Shown in pieces: positions 31,565-43,353 of a stretch of 64,000 bases of DNA (positions are counted from its first letter, which is position 1; each line of letters opens with the position of its first letter). Position numbers and translations under genes: made by a program. This stretch comes from Pseudomonas benzenivorans (lineage in GTDB: Bacteria > Pseudomonadota > Gammaproteobacteria > Pseudomonadales > Pseudomonadaceae): NCBI RefSeq assembly GCF_033547155.1, contig NZ_CP137892.1, positions 2,728,001 through 2,792,000 of the forward strand, in the 5' to 3' direction. The notes beneath the pieces were generated by a model. The model saw only the letters and a list, made by a program, of their open reading frames with translations, made no database searches and was not told where the DNA came from.

Positions 31565-32140
31565 CTAATCCGGCTGCGGGCCGAGTGGAAAGAACGCACC
31601 AGCGCTCCACACCCCCAGCCAGGTCTGGCCGTCGATCTCCCGCGGCACCGCCAGCTCGACCAGCTGGTAGAACACATTGCGATGCACCAGCGCCTCCAGG
31701 TTCGCGCGCACATGCACGTAAGGTGCAGGCTCCTGCGTCCCGGCATCCAGTTCCACCCGCAGCGGGTGCTCGGCCCCGGCCAGAACCTCATCCTCGACAT
31801 TGGTGGTGAAATACAGCGCCTGCCGCTCCCCCTCCCCCTCCCCCTCTACGCGCAAGGTAACCGCCACGAAGGGCGCATCATCCACCCGAATGCCGACCTT
31901 CTCCACCGGCGTGACCAGGAAGTAATCGTCGCCGTCGCGACGGAGGATGGTGGAGAACAGCCGGACCATAGGCTTGCGGCCGATCGGCGTGCCCATATAG
32001 AACCAGCTACCGTCCCGGGCGATACGCATGTCGATATCGCCACAAAAATCCGGGTTCCACAGGTGCACCGGCGGCAAACCCTTGGCTCCGCCCTTGGGAA
32101 TCTGCGCCAGCAGCTCGCCGGCCTTGCCTGGATCACTCAT
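31565..32140 (-). CDS. DUF1285 family protein
   Basis: 191 residues, conserved proteobacterial family without a firm function; no signal peptide or membrane helix. [21 protein letters not shown] at the start and [14 protein letters not shown] at the end are typical of the family. A DNA run of about 3.5 CTCCCC units (31826-31846) encodes an EGEGEGE stretch near residue 100, probably a flexible surface loop. Nine bases separate it from the DUF4823 gene upstream, so the two are one operon. Confidence 0.85.
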   Translation of the reverse strand: MSDPGKAGELLAQIPKGGAKGLPPVHLWNPDFCGDIDMRIARDGSWFYMGTPIGRKPMVRLFSTILRRDGDDYFLVTPVEKVGIRVDDAPFVAVTLRVEGEGEGERQALYFTTNVEDEVLAGAEHPLRVELDAGTQEPAPYVHVRANLEALVHRNVFYQLVELAVPREIDGQTWLGVWSAGAFFPLGPQPD

Positions 32141-32149
32141 AAAGACTCC

Positions 32150-32752
32150 TCAGCGCCCGACCCCGAGCAGGCTGCGGGCATAGTCATGCAAGGGAGGACC
32201 GATCAGGTCTTCCGGCCGGGCATCGTAGAACGTCAGGAAACCACCACGACTGCGAATCCGCGCGGTATCGACCAGATACCGGGTATTGGTCTCGATCAGC
32301 ATCAGCTGAATCACACTGCGATCGGTGCCCAGGCGATCCAGCGCCTCCTGATCGGCCCACTCATCGGCGGTGCCGATACGATCGTCGCTATAGGCGAAGC
32401 GACTGTACAGCAGATAATGCGCTCCGGCCTTGCGCGCCTGGCCCATGGCCTCCTCCAGCCCCAGGGGTGCACGGGCGCGACGGACCATGGGGAAGTACTC
32501 GACGAAGCCCTTGAAGGCCTCCTCGGCCACCACGTTGGGCCGCGGATAACCATGTCCAGGCGGCACGAAATGGCCCTGGGCAATGTAGATGAAGGAGTCC
32601 TGCTGCAGGCGCCGCGAGGCCATGCGCTCGGTCCGGCCATGATCGAGCACGCCCGCATCGCGCAAGTGGTACTCGGCACCGTCGGCCAGATCGCTGACCT
32701 TCATGCAGCCACCCAGGGCCAGCAGGGCCAGGGTTAGCAGTAACAATCGCAT
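32150..32752 (-). CDS. DUF4823 lipoprotein
   Basis: 200 residues: MRLLLLTLALLALGGC is a lipoprotein signal (Cys 16). The mature part (QDSFIYIAQGHF, ARKAGAHYLLYSRFAYSDDR, DLIGPPLHDYARSLLG) matches the DUF4823 family, of unknown role. The start at 32752 follows GGGAGAAGTGCG. In-frame codons further upstream lack a signal peptide and are rejected. The 159 bp upstream, to moaA, hold nothing that I recognise. Confidence 0.8.
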   Translation of the reverse strand: MRLLLLTLALLALGGCMKVSDLADGAEYHLRDAGVLDHGRTERMASRRLQQDSFIYIAQGHFVPPGHGYPRPNVVAEEAFKGFVEYFPMVRRARAPLGLEEAMGQARKAGAHYLLYSRFAYSDDRIGTADEWADQEALDRLGTDRSVIQLMLIETNTRYLVDTARIRSRGGFLTFYDARPEDLIGPPLHDYARSLLGVGR

Positions 32753-32911
32753 CGCACTTCTCCCGTCGCCGGCGACGAAAAACCGGCAGATGGCGAGGCA
32801 ATGCAGGTTCCGCGCCATAACGCCGCCCGAAACAGACGGCAGATGAGCGGGGCACGGATCGACGGCTCTCGCAAGAAGTTCGGCAATCCGGATCGAAGAC
32901 CGAGCCAGTGC

Positions 32912-33880
32912 TCAGCCGCCGATGATCTTCATCACCGTCGCCCCGCCGGAGAAGGCCACGTCCTGCTTATCGCCCAGCGCCTTGACCAACAGGCGTTGCA
33001 AGGCCGGCAGCGCCTGGTGCCGCGGCTTGTCCAGCAGATCGCCGACATAGTGGCGGTTGCTCGAGGACAGACAGCCATGCAGCCAGCCGGTGGACGACAG
33101 GCGCAGACGCGAGCAGGTGCGGCAGAAGGGCACGCTCTCGTTGGCGATCACCCCGAAGAAGCCCCGGCCGGGAATCTCGTAGCGCAGGGCCGTGGCATCC
33201 ACCGGCGCGTCGGCCTGGGTGAAGCCATGGCGCTCGCCGATCATCGCCAGCAGCTCGGGCATGCCGACGAACTGCTGGAGGAAGCCGTTGCCGTCACGGG
33301 CCAGGTGCCCCATGCGCATCAGCTCGATGAAGCGCAGCTCGAAACCGCGCTCCAGGCAGTAGTCCAGCAGCGGCAGGACCTGGTCGAGGTTCTGCCCGCG
33401 CAGCGGCACCATGTTGACCTTGATCTTCAGCCCGGCCACTCGCGCCTCGTCCATGCCAGCCAAGACGGTAGCCAGGTCCCCACCGCGGGCGATGCTCCGG
33501 AACGCAGCGGCATCGAGGGTGTCCAGGGACAGGTTGAGGCGGCGGATGCCGCACTCCACCAGCAGCGGCAACTTGCGCGAGAGCAGCTGGCCGTTGCTGG
33601 TCAGGCTGATATCGTTCAGCCCCAACTGGCCGACGCCACGCAGGAAGGTCTCCAGCTTGGGGCTGACCAGCGGCTCACCGCCGGTAACGCGCAATCGCTC
33701 GATGCCGGCCGCCTCGATCAGATAGGCCACGCCACGCACCATGGCGTCGGCGGACAACTCGTCCTGCGCCGCCACCAGGCGTTTGCCGTCCGGTACACAG
33801 TAGGTGCAGGCGTAATTGCAGGCCGCGGTCAGGCTGACCCGCAGGTTGCGAAAGCGTCTGCCTTGGCGATCAACGATCAT
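32912..33880 (-). CDS. moaA: GTP 3',8-cyclase MoaA
   Basis: 322 residues, radical-SAM enzyme that turns GTP into 3',8-cyclo-GTP, the first step of molybdenum cofactor synthesis. The N-terminal cluster motif CNYACTYC (CxxxCxxC) binds the SAM cluster. LRVTGGEPLVSP contacts SAM. The C-terminal cluster motif is CRTCSRLRLSSTGWLHGC. The protein ends in Gly-Gly, needed for activity in this family. The ATG at 33880 has GGAG 8 bases upstream. It stands alone; other moa genes are not in the window, and Pseudomonas genomes often hold two moaA copies. Confidence 0.93.
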   Translation of the reverse strand: MIVDRQGRRFRNLRVSLTAACNYACTYCVPDGKRLVAAQDELSADAMVRGVAYLIEAAGIERLRVTGGEPLVSPKLETFLRGVGQLGLNDISLTSNGQLLSRKLPLLVECGIRRLNLSLDTLDAAAFRSIARGGDLATVLAGMDEARVAGLKIKVNMVPLRGQNLDQVLPLLDYCLERGFELRFIELMRMGHLARDGNGFLQQFVGMPELLAMIGERHGFTQADAPVDATALRYEIPGRGFFGVIANESVPFCRTCSRLRLSSTGWLHGCLSSSNRHYVGDLLDKPRHQALPALQRLLVKALGDKQDVAFSGGATVMKIIGG

Positions 33881-33968
33881 GGAGGGCTCCGGCGATTGAT
33901 AGCCCGAGTATATCGCCGGTGGGAGGGCGGCACATGCGCCGCGCACGCTATTGACCGGCTGAATAACG

Positions 33969-34607
33969 TCACCCGGTCGGTGTTTCACCGTCGCGCTTGC
34001 GCTTGTTGCCCATGCGCACGCCGATATCCATGAGGAACTGGAAGAAGCCCTCCTGGTCCTCCAGCACATTGCTCCAGAATGGCGAGTGGTACAGCGCCAC
34101 CGCGCCATGCACCAGAGCCCAGGCGGCGCAGTAGTGGAAGTAAGGCGGCACGTCTTCCAGCTTGCCTTCGGCGATGCGCCCCTTGATCAGCTGGGTCAGG
34201 CGCTCGAAGTTGGAGGCGCGGATCTTGTGCAGCTGCTCGACCATCTCGGGCACCTGATTGCCCTTGACCACCTTCTCCTCCAGCCGGTCGAACAGGCGAT
34301 AGCGCTGTGGATCGCGCATGCGGAACTCGAAGTAGGCGCGCGACAACGCCTCCTTGTCACGGTCCACGTCGGCCGAGTGAAACAGCTCGTTCAGGTCGCG
34401 CTCGTAATCGAGCATCAGGCGCAGGTAGATCTCCGCCTTGGACTTGAAGTGCTTGTAGATGGTGCCTTTGCCGATACCGACCGCGTCGGCAATCATCTCG
34501 ACGGTCACGCTGTCTTCGCCCTGCTCGAGGAACAATTTCAACGCGGTATCGAGAATTTCCTGTTCGCGGCGGCGAAACTCACGGACCTTACGGGGTTCTT
34601 TCTGCAT
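33969..34607 (-). CDS. TetR-family transcriptional regulator
   Basis: 212 residues: helix-turn-helix ALKLFLEQGEDSVTVEMIADAVGIGKGTIYKHFKSK (about 22-57), a strong TetR match, and a helical ligand domain (FHYCAAWALVHGAVALYHSPFW). It is divergent from the class-V aminotransferase-like gene, 75 bp away, which it may control. The ligand is unknown. Confidence 0.88.
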   Translation of the reverse strand: MQKEPRKVREFRRREQEILDTALKLFLEQGEDSVTVEMIADAVGIGKGTIYKHFKSKAEIYLRLMLDYERDLNELFHSADVDRDKEALSRAYFEFRMRDPQRYRLFDRLEEKVVKGNQVPEMVEQLHKIRASNFERLTQLIKGRIAEGKLEDVPPYFHYCAAWALVHGAVALYHSPFWSNVLEDQEGFFQFLMDIGVRMGNKRKRDGETPTG

Positions 34608-34682
34608 AAAAGGACTAAGAGGTCAAAAATCGAAGCGGGCTATTATGCCTATCTAGCGTCAAATTGCACGGATCATCCGACC

Positions 34683-35816
34683 ATGTACGGCATTCACGAT
34701 GAGTTTCCCCAGGTCGCCGGCTTGCGCTACCTGAACCACGCGGCAGTCGCACCCTGGCCGCAACGCGCGGTTGTGGCCGTCAGCCGCTTCGCCGAACAGA
34801 ACGCCCGCCACGGCGCCCGCGACTACCCGGCCTGGCTACAGGTCGAAATCACCCTGCGCGAACGCTTGACGCGCCTGTTCAACGCTCCGAGCAGTGCCGA
34901 CATCGCCCTGGTCAAGAACACCTCCGAGGCGCTGTCCTTCGTGGCCTTCGGGCTGGACTGGAAGGCCGGCGATCAGGTGATCGTCAGTGACGAGGAGTTC
35001 CCTTCCAATCGGGTGGTCTGGGAAGCACTCAAACCGCTCGGCGTGGAAGTGCTGCAGATCGCCCTGCAGGGTCGCGATCCCGAGGCCAGACTGCTCACGG
35101 CCTGCGGTCCGCGCACCCGCCTGCTGGCGATCAGCGCGGTGCAATATGCCAGCGGCCTGCGCCTGGACCTGGAGCGCCTCGGCCATGGCTGTCGCCAGCG
35201 CGGCGTGCTGCTCTGCGTCGATGCGATTCAGCAGCTCGGCGCCCTGCCCTTCGACGTGCAGAGCAACCAGTGCGACTTCGCCATGGCCGACGGGCACAAA
35301 TGGATGCTCGGCCCGGAGGGCCTCGGCGCCTTCTATTGCCGCAGCGAGCTGCGCGAACAACTGAGGCTGCATGAATACGGCTGGCACATGCTCGAGCACC
35401 CCGGCGACTACCAGCGCAAGGAGTGGCAGGTGGCCAAGACGGCTCGGCGATTCGAATGCGGCAGCCCGAACCTGCTCGGCGCCATGGCCCTGGAGGCCAG
35501 CCTGTCCTTGCTCGAGGAGGTCGGTATGCAAGAGGTGGGGCGTGCGGTACAGGAGCGCGTGCAATGGCTGCTCGACGACCTCGGTACGATGCCCGGCCTC
35601 AGCCTGCACAGCCCACGCAGTCCGGCGAGGCGCGCCGGGATCGTGACCTTCAGCCTGGCGGGCTGGGACAATCGGCTGCTGTACGAACGCCTGAGGAGCG
35701 AACAGGTGATCTGCGCCCAGCGTGGCGGCGGCGTCCGCCTGTCGCCACACTTCTACAGTGAAGGGCGGGTAATAGAGGAAACCCTACGCTTGCTGCACCA
35801 GTTGGCAGCAGGATGA
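34683..35816 (+). CDS. Class-V aminotransferase fold protein (cysteine desulfurase-like)
   Basis: 377 residues, fold-type I PLP enzyme. NHAAVAPWPQ (about 18-27) at the start, VKNTSEALSFVAFGL, VSDEEFPSNRV, LLCVDAIQQLGALPFDV and the Schiff-base lysine K206 in MADGHKWMLGPEG are all present. No clear sulfur-transfer Cys loop is visible, so desulfurase, epimerase or selenocysteine-lyase-like activity cannot be told apart. The ATG at 34683 is chosen because homologous-looking sequence begins there. Confidence 0.82.
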   Translation: MYGIHDEFPQVAGLRYLNHAAVAPWPQRAVVAVSRFAEQNARHGARDYPAWLQVEITLRERLTRLFNAPSSADIALVKNTSEALSFVAFGLDWKAGDQVIVSDEEFPSNRVVWEALKPLGVEVLQIALQGRDPEARLLTACGPRTRLLAISAVQYASGLRLDLERLGHGCRQRGVLLCVDAIQQLGALPFDVQSNQCDFAMADGHKWMLGPEGLGAFYCRSELREQLRLHEYGWHMLEHPGDYQRKEWQVAKTARRFECGSPNLLGAMALEASLSLLEEVGMQEVGRAVQERVQWLLDDLGTMPGLSLHSPRSPARRAGIVTFSLAGWDNRLLYERLRSEQVICAQRGGGVRLSPHFYSEGRVIEETLRLLHQLAAG

Positions 35817-35893
35817 GGACTCAACAGCAGCCGCGGTATTCCAAAACCGTTTAAAAAGGCGCCGAACCGTGGTGGACGATCGGGAATCTTCGC

Positions 35894-35900
35894 CAATACT
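35894..35900 (+). promoter_or_regulatory. Candidate stationary-phase -10 of rgsA
   Basis: CAATACT resembles the extended sigma-S -10 (CTAYACT) and lies 7 bases before the proposed RNA start. There is no convincing -35, as is usual for sigma-S promoters. Confidence 0.5.
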
Positions 35901-35906
35901 TAGGGG

Positions 35907-36026
35907 TACTGGTGCGCGGCATCTCCCCCCAAGTGCCCCGCCAGGCAAGGTACCGTGGACCGCGTACCTTGATTTACTCCTAATGGTCTTAACCCGGATT
36001 CATCCCCCAGAACCCGGGTTTTTTTT
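35907..36026 (+). ncRNA. rgsA: RgsA small RNA
   Basis: A 250-bp gap between the aminotransferase and tatD genes ends in a strong terminator. With a start 7 nt after CAATACT the RNA would be 120 nt, the size reported for RgsA (P16), which sits beside tatD in P. aeruginosa and depends on RpoS. The core holds CTCCCCCCAAGTGCCCC and the GGTACCGTGGACCGCGTACC hairpin. The identity rests on position, size and promoter type; I could not align it. Confidence 0.7.
35991..36026 (+). terminator. Terminator of rgsA
   Basis: AACCCGG (35991-35997) pairs with CCGGGTT (36014-36020), followed by a run of eight Ts, two of them in the stem. Confidence 0.88.
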
Positions 36027-36066
36027 GCCCCGAGATCCGCAACGCAGCCATCGGAGCGACCTCGCC

Positions 36067-36849
36067 CTAGTCGACCCGTGCCAGCGGGAACAGGCGCTTG
36101 AAGTTGGCGCTGGTCTGTTCGGCCAAGGTTTCGAAACCCACCCCGCGCAACTGCGCCAGGTACTCGGCCACCTCGCGCACATATTCCGGCAGGTTGGGCT
36201 TGCCGCGATAGGGTACCGGCGCCAGATAAGGCGAGTCAGTCTCCACCAGCAGCCGATCGGCCGGCACCTGGCGGGCGACTTCGCGCAACGCCCCGGCATT
36301 GCGGAAGGTGACGATGCCGGACAGCGAGATGTAGAACCCCAGATCCAGCGCCGCCCTGGCCATCGCCCAATCCTCGGTGAAACAGTGCAGCACACCGGCC
36401 TGCGGCAACGCCGCCTCGCGCAGCAGCGCCAGCGTGTCGGCCCGCGCCTCGCGGGTGTGCACGATCACCGGTTTGCCGGTGAGCTGGGCGGCGTGCAGGT
36501 GCAGGCGAAAGGCCTCTTGCTGGGCCTGTGCGGCTTGCGGCTCGTAATGGTAGTCCAGCCCGGTTTCACCGATGGCCACCACGTGCGGATGGTTCAACTC
36601 GGCCAGCAACCAGTCCAGGGCAGGCGCCGCGCCGGGCTCAAGATCCAGCGGGTGCACCCCCACCGAGCAGTCGACGTCGGCATAGCGCTCGGCCAGCGCC
36701 TTGACCGCCGCAGCGTTGTCGGCGCTGACGCCGATGCAGAGAAAGTGTCCGACGCCGCGAGCGCGCGCGGCATCCAGCGCCGCATCGAGCGAGCCCTGGT
36801 GCGCGGCCAGATCGAGGCGGTCGAGATGGCAGTGGGAATCAACCAGCAT
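36067..36849 (-). CDS. TatD-family metal-dependent hydrolase
   Basis: 260 residues, TIM-barrel DNase/hydrolase (TatD/YcfH family). The metal ligands are visible: DSHCHLD near residue 4, ETGLDYH near 91, VIHTREA, HCFTED and ETDSPYL. The start at 36849 (MLVDSHCHLD) is chosen; an ATG 3 codons upstream is equally weak in ribosome site. In the tmk-holB-pilZ-tatD order that is conserved in Pseudomonas. Confidence 0.9.
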   Translation of the reverse strand: MLVDSHCHLDRLDLAAHQGSLDAALDAARARGVGHFLCIGVSADNAAAVKALAERYADVDCSVGVHPLDLEPGAAPALDWLLAELNHPHVVAIGETGLDYHYEPQAAQAQQEAFRLHLHAAQLTGKPVIVHTREARADTLALLREAALPQAGVLHCFTEDWAMARAALDLGFYISLSGIVTFRNAGALREVARQVPADRLLVETDSPYLAPVPYRGKPNLPEYVREVAEYLAQLRGVGFETLAEQTSANFKRLFPLARVD

Positions 36850-36870
36850 GGATAGCAATCACTTGAGAAT

Positions 36871-36890
36871 CGATGCCGCTCGCGGCATCG
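36871..36890. repeat. Perfect hairpin between pilZ and tatD
   Basis: CGATGCCG / CGGCATCG around CTCG, 8 pairs. Without a T-run it is not a standard terminator; it may set the relative amounts of the two messages. Confidence 0.4.
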
Positions 36891-36923
36891 CGGGCCCGGA
36901 CGCCCTGGTGAAAAAGTAGCGAC

Positions 36924-37280
36924 CTACATGGTATGGGTCGGACGGTCCGACTTCAGCGCACCCGCCAGGTAGGTTTCGATCTTGTTGCGGGCGGTGTTGT
37001 CGCCCTCGTTGAACTGCACGCCCACACCCGCGGCACGGTTGCCCTGGGCGCCCTTGGGGGTGATCCATACCACCTTGCCGGCGACCGGGATCTTCTCCGG
37101 CTCATCCATCAGGTTGAGCAGCATGAACACCTCATCGCCGAGCTTGTAGCTCTTGTTGGTCGGAATGAACAGCCCGCCATTCTTGATAAAGGGCATGTAG
37201 GCGGCATAGAGCACGGACTTGTCCTTGATGGTCAGGGACAAGATTCCATTACGCGGACCCAAATTAGGTGGCAAGCTCAT
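36924..37280 (-). CDS. pilZ: Type IV pilus assembly protein PilZ
   Basis: 118 residues, the founder of the PilZ domain. It lacks the N-terminal RxxxR motif for cyclic di-GMP, as the true P. aeruginosa PilZ does. Instead it acts through contacts with the pilus ATPase PilB and with FimX. Landmarks: MSLPPNLGPRNGILSLTIKD, GGLFIPTNKSYKLGDEV and GVGVQFNEGDNTARNKIETYL. It lies 35 bp after holB. Confidence 0.95.
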   Translation of the reverse strand: MSLPPNLGPRNGILSLTIKDKSVLYAAYMPFIKNGGLFIPTNKSYKLGDEVFMLLNLMDEPEKIPVAGKVVWITPKGAQGNRAAGVGVQFNEGDNTARNKIETYLAGALKSDRPTHTM

Positions 37281-37315
37281 GCGGCATTCCTGGCTTCATT
37301 ACTCAATGGCCGATT

Positions 37316-39991
<2,676 letters not shown>

Positions 39992-39994
39992 AGA

Positions 39995-40810
39995 TCAGCA
40001 GTCCAGTAGATCGCGGGCTATGGCCTGCAGTTTACGGGTGAGCGGGCCTACCGGCCAGTCGCGGCCCTGCAGCCGGCGAACCGGCCACACGCCATAGAGG
40101 CTGTTGCACAGAAAGACCTCGTCGGCGCTCAGCAACTCGGCGAGGTCGATGTCGCGCACCTCGCAGGGCACCCCAAGGGCATCGGCTTGCGCCAGCAACT
40201 CCGCGCGCATCACACCGGCCACGCCGCAACGCGAAAGGTCCGGGGTCAGCAAAACACCGCCCTTGAGCAGGAACAGGTTGCTGAAGACCCCCTCGATCAC
40301 CCGTCCCGAAGCATCCTGCATCAGGCCTTCGGCATGCTCGTCATCCTGCCACTCGCTGCGCGCCAGCACCTGCTCCAGACGATTGAGGTGCTTCAAGCCG
40401 GCCAGCAGTGGCTGTTCCGCCAGGCGCGTCGCACAGGGAAACAGACGCACACCTTGCTCGGCATGCTCCGCCGGGTACGCCGGTCTCGCGCCGCCGAGCA
40501 AGAGGCGCCGCACTACCGCCGGCTGCGGCGGCGCATAGCCACGCAAACCGTCACCCCGGGTGAGGATCAGCTTGGCCACGCCCTCGCCCAACTGCCGACT
40601 GAAGGCGAGCAGTTCGTCCCGGAGCACGGTCGCATCGTATGGCAACCCCAGGCGCGCACAACCTTCGGCCAGGCGCGCCAGGTGGCGCTCCAGCAACGCT
40701 GGCCTGCCGCCACGCACGGCGACGGTCTCGAACAGGCCATCGCCGTAGGCCAGGCCGCGATCCCTTACGGACAGCAGCTCGGCCGGACGACCATCGACCC
40801 AGCTCAGCAT
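39995..40810 (-). CDS. pabC: 4-amino-4-deoxychorismate lyase
   Basis: 271 residues, fold-type IV PLP enzyme that makes p-aminobenzoate for folate. [30 protein letters not shown] opens the protein; the PLP lysine lies in GLKHLNRLEQVLARSEW, with DASGRVIEGVFSNLF after it. The ATG at 40810 overlaps the fabF stop codon (TGATG). Confidence 0.94.
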   Translation of the reverse strand: MLSWVDGRPAELLSVRDRGLAYGDGLFETVAVRGGRPALLERHLARLAEGCARLGLPYDATVLRDELLAFSRQLGEGVAKLILTRGDGLRGYAPPQPAVVRRLLLGGARPAYPAEHAEQGVRLFPCATRLAEQPLLAGLKHLNRLEQVLARSEWQDDEHAEGLMQDASGRVIEGVFSNLFLLKGGVLLTPDLSRCGVAGVMRAELLAQADALGVPCEVRDIDLAELLSADEVFLCNSLYGVWPVRRLQGRDWPVGPLTRKLQAIARDLLDC

Positions 40811-42054
40811 CAACCGGCGAACCGGCGGAACACCAGCGAGCCGTTGGTGCCGCCGAAACCGAAGGAGTTGGACAGCACCACGTCGATGTCCATCGCCTTG
40901 GCCTGGTGCGGCACGAAGTCGAGGTCGCAGCCCTCATCCGGCTGATCCAGGTTGATGGTCGGCGGAGCCACCTGCTCGCGCAGCGCCAGCACGCTGAAAA
41001 TCGCCTCCACCGCACCCGCGGCACCGAGCAGATGGCCGGTCATGGACTTGGTCGAGCTGACAGCCAATTGGTAGGCGTGCTCGCCGAACACCGACTTGAT
41101 GGCCGCCACTTCGGCCTTGTCGCCGGCGGACGTCGAGGTGCCGTGGGCATTGATGTACTGCACCTGGCTGCCTTCGAGCCCGGCGTCGCGCAGGGCATTG
41201 GCCATGCAGCGGGCCGCACCCGCCCCATCTTCCGGCGGCGAGGTCATGTGGAAGGCATCGCCGCTCATACCGAAACCGATCAGCTCGGCGTAGATGGTCG
41301 CGCCGCGGGCCTTGGCATGCTCCAACTCCTCCAGCACCAGGGTGCCGGCACCGTCGGACAGGACGAAACCGTCGCGATCCTTGTCCCACGGACGGCTGGC
41401 CTTGGTCGGCTCGTCGTTGCGGGTCGACAGCGCCCGCGCCGCGGCAAAGCCGCCGATGCCCAGACCGCAGGCGGCCATCTCGGCGCCACCGGCGACCATC
41501 ACGTCGGCTTCGCCATAGGCGATATTGCGCGCCGCCATGCCGATGCAGTGGGTGCCGGTGGTGCAGGCGGTGGCGATGGCGTAGTTAGGCCCCTGCAGTC
41601 CCAGGTGGATCGACAGGAAGCCGGAAATCATATTGATGATCGAGCCCGGCACGAAGAACGGCGAGATGCGTCTCGGCCCCTGCTCGTGCAGCGACTTGCA
41701 GCTGTTCTCGATGTTAGTCAGGCCGCCGATGCCGGAGCCCAGCGCCACACCGATGCGCTCACGGTTGGCATCGGTTACTTCCAGCCCGGAGTCACGCACT
41801 GCCTGAAAACTGGCTGCCAGACCGTACTGGATGAACAGATCGAGCTTGCGCGCCTCTTTGGCCGACAGGTATTGCTCGACGTCAAAGCCCTTTACCGAAC
41901 CGCCGAAGCGGGTGGTATAGGCGGACAGGTCCATGTGCTCGATCGGGCCGATACCGCTGCGCCCGGCCAAAATGCCCTGCCAGCTGCTCGGCACATCGTT
42001 ACCCAGCGGCGACACCATGCCCATACCGGTAACCACGACGCGTCTACGCGACAC
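40810..42054 (-). CDS. fabF: Beta-ketoacyl-ACP synthase II
   Basis: 414 residues. Elongates acyl-ACP with malonyl-ACP. The triad is C164 ([12 protein letters not shown]), H304 ([11 protein letters not shown]) and H341 ([10 protein letters not shown]). Downstream of acpP past a hairpin that may act as a partial terminator. Confidence 0.97.
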   Translation of the reverse strand: MSRRRVVVTGMGMVSPLGNDVPSSWQGILAGRSGIGPIEHMDLSAYTTRFGGSVKGFDVEQYLSAKEARKLDLFIQYGLAASFQAVRDSGLEVTDANRERIGVALGSGIGGLTNIENSCKSLHEQGPRRISPFFVPGSIINMISGFLSIHLGLQGPNYAIATACTTGTHCIGMAARNIAYGEADVMVAGGAEMAACGLGIGGFAAARALSTRNDEPTKASRPWDKDRDGFVLSDGAGTLVLEELEHAKARGATIYAELIGFGMSGDAFHMTSPPEDGAGAARCMANALRDAGLEGSQVQYINAHGTSTSAGDKAEVAAIKSVFGEHAYQLAVSSTKSMTGHLLGAAGAVEAIFSVLALREQVAPPTINLDQPDEGCDLDFVPHQAKAMDIDVVLSNSFGFGGTNGSLVFRRFAG

Positions 42055-42102
42055 AGCAATCTCCTCTTGTTCGGATTACAACGCTTGGAATGCGCTTAAA
42101 GA

Positions 42103-42136
42103 AAAGCCGCACGCCCGATGAAGGCGTGCGGCTTTT
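42103..42136 (-). terminator. Hairpin between acpP and fabF
   Basis: AAAAGCCGCACGCC / GGCGTGCGGCTTTT, 14 perfect pairs, 7-nt loop, followed on the minus strand by only a short T stretch within the arm. It is probably a partial terminator that favours the abundant acpP message over fabF. Confidence 0.75.
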
Positions 42137-42160
42137 CCAAGTCGGGAATCGACGATTCGC

Positions 42161-42397
42161 TTATTGCGCGTGCGCAGTCACGTAATCGATGGCTTCCTGA
42201 ACGGTGGTGATCTTCTCAGCTTGCTCGTCCGGGATCTCGGTCTCGAATTCCTCTTCGAGGGCCATCACCAGCTCAACGGTATCAAGAGAGTCGGCACCCA
42301 GGTCTTCGACGAAGGAAGCGCTGTTGGTTACTTCCTCTTCTTTGACGCCAAGTTGCTCGGCAACGATTTTCTTGACGCGTTCTTCGATGGTGCTCAT
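42161..42397 (-). CDS. acpP: Acyl carrier protein
   Basis: 78 residues, acidic. S37 in [18 protein letters not shown] carries the 4'-phosphopantetheine. Carrier for fatty-acid, lipid A and lipoyl intermediates. TTAGGAGTGAGAACAAGGT precedes the ATG. It has its own promoter in the 197-bp gap after fabG. Confidence 0.98.
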   Translation of the reverse strand: MSTIEERVKKIVAEQLGVKEEEVTNSASFVEDLGADSLDTVELVMALEEEFETEIPDEQAEKITTVQEAIDYVTAHAQ

Positions 42398-42450
42398 ACC
42401 TTGTTCTCACTCCTAATGGGACAAATCCAGGCCACTGGTCTGCGGCCAAG

Positions 42451-42478
42451 TGTATAGAAAGGGTTTTTAGCATTTCAA
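42451..42478 (-). promoter_or_regulatory. acpP promoter
   Basis: Minus strand: TTGAAA (42478-42473), 16-bp spacer, TATACA (42456-42451). It starts the message about 50 nt before the ATG. Confidence 0.7.
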
Positions 42479-42594
42479 GCTGAATGCCGGGGTGCCCCCA
42501 GGAACACTTCAACGATCTGTCTATAAACCTGTTGCAGCTTGATACCGGATTCTAGACAGCGACTATGACAGTTTTCCGAAGGCATCCGTCACAT

Positions 42595-43338
42595 TCAGCT
42601 CATGTACATACCGCCGTTCACAGGGATAGTAGCCCCTGTGACGTAGGCTGCGCCATCGGAAGCGAGGAAAGCGACCACTTTCGCGATCTCTTCGGCTTGC
42701 CCCAGACGGCCCAGCGGAATCTGTGTCAGCAGCGCATCACGCTGCGCTTCCGGCAGCTCTCGGGTCATGTCGGTATCGATGAAACCGGGCGCCACCGCAT
42801 TCACGGTGATCGCCCGCGAGCCGACTTCCCGAGCCAGCGCACGACCGAAACCCTCCAGCCCAGCCTTGGCAGCGGCGTAGTTTACCTGCCCCGCGTTGCC
42901 CATGGCCCCGACCACCGATCCGATATTGATGATGCGACCGAAACGCGCCTTGGTCATACCGCGCAACACGGCCTTGGACAGGCGATAGAGGCTGTTCAGA
43001 TTGGTATTGATGACGTCGAACCACTCGTCGTCCTTCATGCGCAGCATCAGGTTATCGCGAGTGATGCCGGCGTTGTTGACCAGGATCAACGGCTGCCCCA
43101 GGTGCTGCTGAATATGCTCCAGGGTGCTGGCCACCGACTCATCGTTGCTGACATCCAGCACCAGGCCGGCCCCTTCGATGCCGTTGGCCTTCAGGGTTTC
43201 GGCGATGCGCTCGGCACCGGATGCGGAAGTCGCGGTACCAATGACCACGGCGCCTTGGCGCCCCAGCTCAAGCGCGACAGCCTGGCCGATACCACGGCTC
43301 GCGCCGGTAACCAGGGCAACTTTACCTTGCAGGCTCAT
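42595..43338 (-). CDS. fabG: 3-oxoacyl-ACP reductase
   Basis: 247 residues, NADPH-dependent SDR of the fatty-acid cycle. TGASRGIG at 11-18, NNAG at 88-91, and the catalytic S141, Y154 and K158. The ATG at 43338 (MSLQGKVALV) follows GAGGAGAGGTTGT. Confidence 0.97.
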   Translation of the reverse strand: MSLQGKVALVTGASRGIGQAVALELGRQGAVVIGTATSASGAERIAETLKANGIEGAGLVLDVSNDESVASTLEHIQQHLGQPLILVNNAGITRDNLMLRMKDDEWFDVINTNLNSLYRLSKAVLRGMTKARFGRIINIGSVVGAMGNAGQVNYAAAKAGLEGFGRALAREVGSRAITVNAVAPGFIDTDMTRELPEAQRDALLTQIPLGRLGQAEEIAKVVAFLASDGAAYVTGATIPVNGGMYMS

Positions 43339-43353
43339 ACAACCTCTCCTCAA

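Noticed and set aside
36871..36890. Hairpin between pilZ and tatD as a terminator
   Set aside because: No T-tract on either strand, so I list it only as a hairpin.
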